Shown one piece after another: positions 57,791 through 64,000 of a DNA stretch of 64,000 nt. Source of the DNA: Elmis aenea (lineage: Eukaryota > Arthropoda > Insecta > Coleoptera > Elmidae). The stretch spans positions 54,102,966 through 54,166,965 of the forward strand of contig OX393576.1 of assembly GCA_947652605.1 (NCBI GenBank), given 5' to 3'. Every line of letters starts with the position of its first letter. Within the stretch, counting starts at the first letter, position 1. The notes beneath the pieces were generated by a model. It had not been told where the DNA came from, ran no database searches, and saw nothing but the letters and a program-made list of their open reading frames with translations. Both the position numbers and the translations under genes were made by a program.

Positions 57791-59808
57791 CAGTGCGGCG
57801 CAAAAGTATGGGAGCAGACAAATATCTAATAAAGATGTTAATAAGTAAATTTGGTAGCTGACCGTTATTGTATGTTCCGGGTTCGATGAAAATATTGAGG
57901 CTGCAATACGACTTTCGGTTAAAACGGAAACGAACTCAAACTTTGAAATTTTAAATGGAACACCCTATACAGGGTGTCTCAGATTACATTTCCAGCATGG
58001 CGATCTCGCTTATTATAAGAGATACAGGTTTGTTTAAATTAGATGAATTATTCCTTGGTATGAAAGGAGCCACAATCAATTTTTAAAAGTACAAAATTCG
58101 TCGTGCTTCAGATGTTATAGCAAAAAATATGAAAATGTCGAATTTCTTTTTTCTTTCATATTTTTTTTGTCTTAATCGTTAGAGCAATTTTATTTATACT
58201 TTCTGAAGGTACTTTTTAATGGAGAATGTAACTGTCATTTTAGATTTTTTTTAACACCTACCATTTTCGAGATATTACCCCCAATTCCATTTTTTCTCAT
58301 GGACCGCGAAGTTGGCTATGGAATAGTTGAATGTGCTTTTTTTTACTTGTTTAAATGAGATATTACTTGCTATACCTATTTTTATAAAAAAGTCACAAAA
58401 TGAAAAAAAATCGTATTTTACCCATGACTTATCAAGCTATCTATGAAAATAAAAACAAAAAACAACTAATTAAATGTCAAATGACAGTTGCCATTTGTCT
58501 GCGGTATCATTTATTAGAATTTTATATTATTGTTGTGTAATTCGATAGTCTTTGTAATAATTATTGTTATAATGATGGCTACATTTAAAAGTAGCGAAAA
58601 ATTTGACATGTTGAGATGCTACATTCTTTACCATAAAAACTGTGGAAGCTGAGCGAATATACTTGAGCTATATCTTGAGAAAAGGCAACGAAGAGTGTAT
58701 AATTACAGAAATTTGGAAATAAATTTAAAAGAATATGGTTTCTTCGAAAAACCAACCAAAAATCCAAAACAAATCCATAAAGAATTACAAATATCTATTT
58801 TGCACAGTTTATGTTTTTAATTAGTTGTAAATGTGCCCATAATTATATGAAAACAAATTTGCTACAAAAACTATCGAATTACACAACAATACTATACATT
58901 CTAATAAATGATGTCGCATACAAATGTAACGGTCATTTGACATTTAATTAGTTGTTTTTTGTTTTTATTTTCATAGATAGCTTGATAAGTCATGGGTAAA
59001 TACGATTTTTTTTTTTCATTTTGTGACTTGTTTATAAAAATAGGTATAGCAAGTAATATCTCATTTAAACGAGTAAAAAAAAGCACATTCAACTATTCCA
59101 TAGCCAACTTCGCGGTCCATAAGACAAAATGGAATTGGGGGTAATATCTCGAAAATGGTAGGTGTTAAAAAAAATCTAAAATGACAGTTACATTCTCCAT
59201 TAAAAAGTACCTTAAGGAAGTACAAATAAAATTCCTCTAACGATTAAGACAAAAAAGTTATGAAAGAAAAAAGAAATTCGACATTTTCATATTTTTTGCT
59301 ATAACATCTGAAGCACGACGAATTTTGTACTTTTAAAAATTGATTGTGGCTCCTTTCATACCAAGGAATAATTCATCTAATTTAAACAAACCTGTATCTC
59401 TTATAATAAGCGAGATCCCCATGCAGGAAATGTAATCTGGGACACCCTGTATATTTTTATATTTTGAGATACCTCTTTAACTGGTCTAAAGTAAACCGTT
59501 TTCGTTAAATTTTCTTTTTGGAAAAATTTTGAGCAACGCAGCACTTTTAAAAATGTTTAACTTTTAAAAACTTTGTAAAGTCAGAAGAAATTTGCATGAA
59601 GAGTAGATAGACAATGGATTATTTAACAGTTCCACTACCTACATTTTTAAAATATTATACAGGGTGTTTTGTACGCTTGGTTAAACTTGTGACACTTTAA
59701 ACATCGATATCTCATTTTTCTTAAATACAACACCCTATATTTTTTTACACATAGAAAATTTATTGATAATTATTAGGACAACTGAATATTTTTCAGTAGA
59801 CCAAATGC
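57791..59808. mobile_element. Foldback family FI-2, copy split by FI-3 and truncated on the right
   Basis: The end CAGTGCGGCGCAAAAGTATG after TA and the following 175 bp match the terminal arm of FI-2 (22881-23908, read from its right end). The match breaks at 57968. It resumes at 59450 with TATATTTTTATATTTTGAGA, CCGTTTTCGTTAAA, TATACAGGGTGTTTTGTACG, AAACATCGATATCTC and AATTATTAGGACAACTG, in the same order as the intact copy. It is then lost at about 59808 where element FI-8 begins. Confidence 0.85.
57970..59449. mobile_element. Foldback family FI-3, 1.48 kb, nested in FI-2
   Basis: Termini CAGGGTGTCTCAGATTACAT and ATGTAATCTGGGACACCCTG are followed by extended arm matches: GATCTCGCTTATTATAAGAG mirrored at 59396-59415 and ATTCCTTGGTATGAAAGGAG mirrored at 59352-59371. 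The match continues inward past AAATTGACGTTTGACATTTAA-type words into the 58400s and 58900s. Comparison with intact FI-2 shows that only a TA was duplicated on insertion. The minus frames at 58585 and 58901 are arm or spacer sequence, not genes. Confidence 0.9.
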
Positions 59809-61026
59809 TCATATTAGACGTTGCGATTTTTCTTACAAGTCATTTTTCCACAATGCAAAACCAAAAAATCGCAACGTCAAAATGGGCATAGGAAAAAAAA
59901 TCGCAACGGATTTTAAATGTCATAGGATTTTATTCTATTGAACATGCTCTAATTTTTGAAGGTCAAACATGTGTATTTTATTACATTTCTAGTAACTTCT
60001 GGTAATTTTTGTGCCACTATGTTGTCAAAAAAATCACATAACCTACAAAGTATACTTTTTTATAATTTTTTTAACACGATACACATTTTGCGATTGTAGT
60101 AAACAGACCACATTAGTAAAAATGCAGATATGTAGGTTATTATTGGTTATTATGCGGTTAACTGCCGGTTGGCTGTCATTTGCTGTCATTTAAATGTCAG
60201 ATAAATTGTGCAGCGCAGTGGCGATTTCGAATCGTACGCAAAAAAAAATCGCAAAGTGTAATAGGGGTCGTGTATTTATTTTACAAGCTGTAAAATATTT
60301 TTCTTAAGCTAATATTAGACGTTGCGATTTTTTTTTCCATCTGTAAGAAAAATATTTTACATCTTGTAAAATAAATACAAGACCCCTATTACACATTGCG
60401 ATTTTTTTTGCGTACGATTCAAAATCGCCACTGCGCTGCACAATTTATCTGACATTTAAATGACAGCCGGCTGTCAGTTAGCCGCATCATTACCATACCA
60501 TAACCTACATATCTGCAATTTTAGTACTGTGATCAGTTTACTACAATCGCAAAATGTGTGTCGTGTCAAAAAATTAGGAAAAAATATAATTTGTAGGTTA
60601 TGTGATCGTTTTTAAAAACACAGTGGCACAAAAATTACCAGAAGTTACTAAAAATGTAATAAAATACGCTGGTTTGACCTTGAAAAATTAGAGCATGTTC
60701 AATGGGTCAATCTAAACAGATGAATCTTCCTTAGGTGTAACAAATTTTACTTTGGTTACCTTTGTTAATAACAATCATAATCTCAATAGCAACAATGGTA
60801 ACCACAGCAAAATGTGCTTACACCTAAGGAAGATTCATCTGTTTAGATTGACCCATAGAATAAAATCCTATGACATTTAAAATCCGTTGCGATTTTTTTT
60901 CCTATGCCCATTTAGACGTTGCGATTTTTTGGTTTTGCGTTGTGGAAAAATGATTTGTAAGAAAAATCGCAACGTCTAATATGAGCATTTCACATGGAAA
61001 AAAAATTGCAACGTCTAATATTAGCT
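59809..61026. mobile_element. FI-8: palindromic element packed with GTTGCGATTTTT repeats
   Basis: The left arm 59809-60304 and right arm 60347-60985 (with a nested MITE) are reverse complements. Examples are ATGCTCATATTAGACGTTGC against GCAACGTCTAATATGAGCAT and TCATAGGATTTTATTCTATT against its mirror at 60855-60875. GTTGCGATTTTT or its complement occurs at least eight times, near 59820, 59866, 59905, 60322, 60885, 60913, 60966 and 61000, with looser forms at 60245 and 60398. No terminal CAGGGTG is present and no coding sequence was seen. The right side extends to a further copy of the unit, GCAACGTCTAATATTAGC. Confidence 0.85.
60704..60854. mobile_element. 151 bp MITE nested in one arm of FI-8
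   Basis: GGGTCAATCTAAACAGATGA then ATCTTCCTTAGGTGTA is perfectly mirrored at the right end, giving inverted repeats of about 36 bp. The opposite FI-8 arm lacks it and reads GTTCAATAGAATAAA (in complement) across the site. The insertion therefore either duplicated AT or has termini including T...A with no duplication. Confidence 0.93.
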
Positions 61027-61114
61027 TATGGGGTGTAATTTTAAAATATTTTTTCTACTCATGTATATGAAAGTTGTCATTTTCTCTCTGCCTAACCTAC
61101 ATGAAAGTTTTGCT

Positions 61115-61158
61115 TTCGTCACTAGTGGCGAAAATTAACTTTCGCCACTAGTGGCGAA
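61115..61158. repeat. Two 18 bp palindromes TTCGCCACTAGTGGCGAA, 26 bp apart
   Basis: The copy at 61141-61158 is a perfect palindrome; the copy at 61115-61132 differs by one base (TTCGTCACTAGTGGCGAA). The sequence AAATTAAC lies between them. CpG content is unusual for the area. They could be binding sites or a transposon footprint; no gene is adjacent. Confidence 0.85.
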
Positions 61159-61162
61159 ACTA

Positions 61163-61861
61163 ATGTCAATGCCAATGTCAAAATCAAGTTGTAAAATTCA
61201 CGATTATGTTAAGCTTCAACTCATAAACTAAAATTGCGTTAATATTGTTATCAAATAATTTATTTTTAATGTAGCATTTTATATAAAAGCCTAAGAATGG
61301 TAAAAAAATTAATATTAAATATATTTCGTTTGCAGTTTATAATTTTATTTATGTCAATGTCAGTGTGGTGGTGTCGCTATGGAAATGAAATGATTAATTC
61401 ATACTTTATACATAAACATTTTCATTTAGTTCGCTTACATTAACTTTCGTTCCATAATATGATTTTAAATTCGTAGAAAAAATTGCAATTACGACTGGAG
61501 ATAAAATCAGTTTTTTTCGTTCGTGAGATTTGTTCACTCGCCCAATCTCACCTCACAAAAAAAAACTGGACTTTCATTTCTTGTTGTAAAATATACTGTT
61601 ATACTTGATACACGCTTGTTCCAGCTAAATTCTTGAAATTCTGCCAGTAATTCAACCAAAACAGTGACTACGCGACCTGTTTCCTGTTTTCAATCTGATT
61701 CAATGTTTATATTAAAAATTCTTCACTTGAGTCATAAAATTACAAATAAAATTTTTAAAGTCAACCCACACTATGAGTGTGAACAATCTTTAGTTTCTGC
61801 ATTAAATTTGCATGCATTTCACTAAATATAGTACACAAAGAAATACATATTTAAATATAAT
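61163..61861. other. AT-rich, nothing recognised
   Basis: No coding sequence or repeat was recognised. Confidence 0.35.
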
Positions 61862-61862
61862 A

Positions 61863-61990
61863 CAGGATGTCCCTAATTTTAGTCTGAACAACTAGTTTAT
61901 CATAAGAGCTACAAAGTTTAATTGCGGCTAACATATAATAAGTTGCGAAATTCAGTGCAAAACTCAAACGATGAAATCAAAAATCCAGAT
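61863..61990. repeat. Single foldback-type terminus CAGGATGTCCCTAATTTTAG
   Basis: The terminus is preceded by TA, and TTTATCATAAGAGCTA stands where the ATCTCGSTTA word sits in related families. No opposite end was found up to 62720; the extent is uncertain, and 61990-62720 shows nothing recognisable. Confidence 0.5.
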
Positions 61991-62723
61991 ACCTTTTACT
62001 TTAGAAGTTATTCAGGAAAAAATTCTTTTCGTTTTTTTTGCTCTATTCACTGTTTTTAAGGAAATTGAAAAATTACGAATAAGTATCATTCTCTAGATGT
62101 TGCTCTCCATTTAAATTTTGTAGCAAATGTTTTGTCTGTTTTGGACCATCACCAACTTTCTTACCTACCTCTTATAGGCGCAGAATGTTTTTACTTAAAA
62201 AATATGTCTTACATTTTTGAATGCTATGACATAATAAGTTATTGGGGAAATTTAAAAAACAACTGCAAAAATTCCAAAAACAGCGATTTTTAATTTAATC
62301 AATTACCTTTCAAACCAAAATTACCCAATTCGCAACAAACATTTAAAACTGTTAAATTACAAATATTTTTATTTAATTGTGCCAATTTTATACAAGTTTT
62401 GACTACCATTAAATTAAAATAACAAATTTTTGTAGAACCAATACATTTTGCACTATTCGAGGCTAACTGCCAAAAAATGTTTGTAATTAATTAGTCATAA
62501 ACAGAATTAAAATTGCTCTATTATACAATTTAAAAGTAATTATGTCCAGTAAGTGGGTCTAACCTAAAAACTAATTGTTTATCATCAACTAACTTAATGT
62601 ATTCAGATTAAATAATAAAATGGCAAACCTTTCATGCTAACCGAAAATTAATTATCAGACTTTGTCTCGGTCCACACTATATTGGATGTGTTTACTTTTA
62701 ACCACTTAGATTACTTAGAATAC

Positions 62724-62752
62724 ATAATAATAATAATAATAATAATAATAAT
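62724..62752. repeat. (TAA)n microsatellite, retrotransposon tail
   Basis: About nine uninterrupted TAA units. On the minus strand they form the ATT tail directly after the retrotransposon 3' end. Confidence 0.95.
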
Positions 62753-62961
62753 ATACGGCTTTATTTCCACATTTAAAACGAAAACAAAATACAACAAATA
62801 AAAAATAATTTTTTTTGTGGAAAATCGCAAGGCGGGGTTCAGCGTTGTCCACAAGACAGCTGTTCTGCCACCCAACCCTGAAGCTGAATACAACAAGCAC
62901 ATAAACATATTGACGTGTTGCAGCACTGAACCGACGTGGCCCGACACTTACCAGCAAGAAA

Positions 62962-64000
62962 CTAATTGAATGACGATAGCAGTAGGTGTTTATGAAATTT
63001 AATTTTAAATAAGTTCAAAGGTAAACCTTTAAATAAAGGGTCTATACTGTTATAAATTTTGGTAATTGTATATGAAAAACACTTTTTGAAGAATTCTGTT
63101 TTATGGTGAGGAGGGGTTAGTGTACCTTTGAACCTAATATTTAAAGTATGCACATCTTCACGATATTTAATTTTACTATAAAGATAAGGAGGCGTATGGG
63201 AAATAATCAACTTGTGAAAAAACATGCTGCATGTAGCAGACGACGATTAAACATATTAAGCCATCCCAAGTCTTTCAACTTATGCGATATGGGACTATAT
63301 TTCTTAATGCCAAAGATTAATCTCATGCACGAGTTTTGAATTTTTTGAATTTTTTGTTTATTGGTGCTATCAATAAATGAACCATACACACTATCACAAA
63401 AATTAAAATGAGACAGTACCAATGAATTACACAATATCTTTTTTTGGCCTCTAGTTAAGAGGTATCTGTTAGCATATATTGTTGTTAAAGAGTTGTAGGC
63501 CATTTGTAAACATTTGTTAATATGAAAATTAAATTTTAATTGGTGATCTATAATGACACCTAAATTTTTTGCTTTAGCAGTGATTTTGATTATGTTGGAG
63601 CAAATTTTTATTGGAAGGGGATTTTCTAAATATATTTCTCTAAGCTTTTTAGGGCCAAATAGTAATAATTCTGTTTTGTCGGTGTTAATATTTAAGCTGT
63701 GTTTAGCTGCATATTTAACTAAATTATCTAAATCTGCATTGAAATTTAATGAGGCGTTTAAAAACTCTTCCTTTGTAAACGAAAGGTATAACTGAGTGTC
63801 GTCTGCGTAGAAGTGTGTTGCAGAGTGTAACACAGATTGCTTTAGGTTGAACGTATAAATGCTATACAGCAATGGTCCAAGTATAGATCCTTGGGGGACA
63901 CCACTTTTTAATTGTAGGGGATTTGATATGTCATTATCAATTTTTACATATTGTACTCTCCCTTCTAGATAGTTTATGAAAAAATTACACGATAGTTGGT
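62962..64000 (-). pseudogene. Reverse transcriptase (jockey/CR1-like), C-terminal part, frameshifted
   Basis: The frame is open from the window edge (64000) down to the stop near 63207. It begins QLSCNFFINYLEGRVQYV and holds SGVPQGSILGPLL around 63890-63930, then the catalytic box YADD at 63798-63809, intact. LGVIIDHQLKFNFHIN and RGQKKILCNSLVLSHFNFCD follow, the thumb region of jockey/CR1-type enzymes. A single frameshift near 63215 moves the remainder to another frame (62962-63225). That part has PHHKTEFFKKCFSYTITKIY and NLFKIKFHKHLL, the normal F-x-x-x-x-KxxL carboxy terminus. The N-terminal endonuclease would lie beyond the window. Confidence 0.94.

Larger units (their letters stand above)
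62722..64000 (-). mobile_element. Jockey/CR1-like non-LTR retrotransposon, 3' part, cut by window end
   Basis: On the minus strand the element enters at the window edge with reverse transcriptase coding sequence and passes through a roughly 200 bp 3' UTR (62770-62960). It ends AATAAAGCCGTAT followed by (ATT)n at 62724-62752, the microsatellite tail typical of several non-LTR clades. AATAAA may serve as a polyadenylation signal. A frameshift makes it non-functional. Confidence 0.9.

Noticed and set aside
62711..62957. Minus-strand frames of 78-80 codons ending in a Tyr or Ile run
   Set aside because: They read through the retrotransposon 3' UTR and the TAA microsatellite; the homopolymer tail is a translation artefact.

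Overview
The window looks like nuclear DNA of a large, AT-rich, transposon-packed arthropod genome, most probably an insect. The evidence is one intron-bounded exon of a neuropeptide-type GPCR, no dense coding, and fossils of jockey-like, RTE-like, hAT, mariner, pogo, piggyBac and Helitron elements typical of insects. There is no prokaryotic gene organisation. Almost every longer open frame is a chance frame in AT-rich DNA or a shadow of a transposon. Identifications were made by reading motifs, not by database search.

Host gene: the only convincing host coding sequence is one exon on the minus strand at 53589-53793. It carries TM5 and the start of intracellular loop 3 of a class A peptide receptor. 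Flanking sequence on both sides, probably tens of kb, would then be intron crowded with transposons. I found no other exon of it.

Layout, left to right. 0-4 kb: a foldback repeat and an old element split by a younger one. 4.0-4.6 kb: Helitron. 6.0-6.8 kb: jockey-like fossil. 8.0-8.6 kb: TTAA-flanked piggyBac-type element. 10.5 kb: reverse transcriptase fragment. 11.3-12.3 and 16.8-18.8 kb: long inverted repeats, the second holding a piggyBac-type element. 19.4-24.1 kb: further inverted-repeat elements, a hAT-type MITE, a tandem repeat and a Helitron-like 3' end. 27.7-31.5 kb: cluster of MITEs plus a piggyBac element with a transposase remnant. 32.4-33.8 kb: hAT fossil with nested MITEs. 34.3-36.8 kb: foldback element, then a mariner fossil split by a Helitron. 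38.4-41.1 kb: RTE-like reverse transcriptase, then a hAT element split by a foldback element. 41.8-45.8 kb: pogo-like and piggyBac transposase fossils. 47.0-48.3 kb: nearly perfect 1.2 kb palindrome. 49.8-56.9 kb: hAT and piggyBac MITEs, foldback elements and the GPCR exon. 57.8-61.2 kb: three mutually nested inverted-repeat elements. 62.7-64.0 kb: 3' part of a jockey/CR1-like retrotransposon running off the end.

Main patterns: (1) At least four long-inverted-repeat families end in CAGGGTG at a TA and share the word ATCTCGSTTA at a constant offset of about 32-33 nt, which suggests one mobilising machinery. (2) Because these elements are palindromes or have a second copy nearby, the uninterrupted arm or copy shows the pre-insertion sequence, so three insertions can be read out precisely from this sequence alone. 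(3) Four different TTAA-flanked piggyBac-type elements each carry a private short palindrome, repeated about three times, near both ends.
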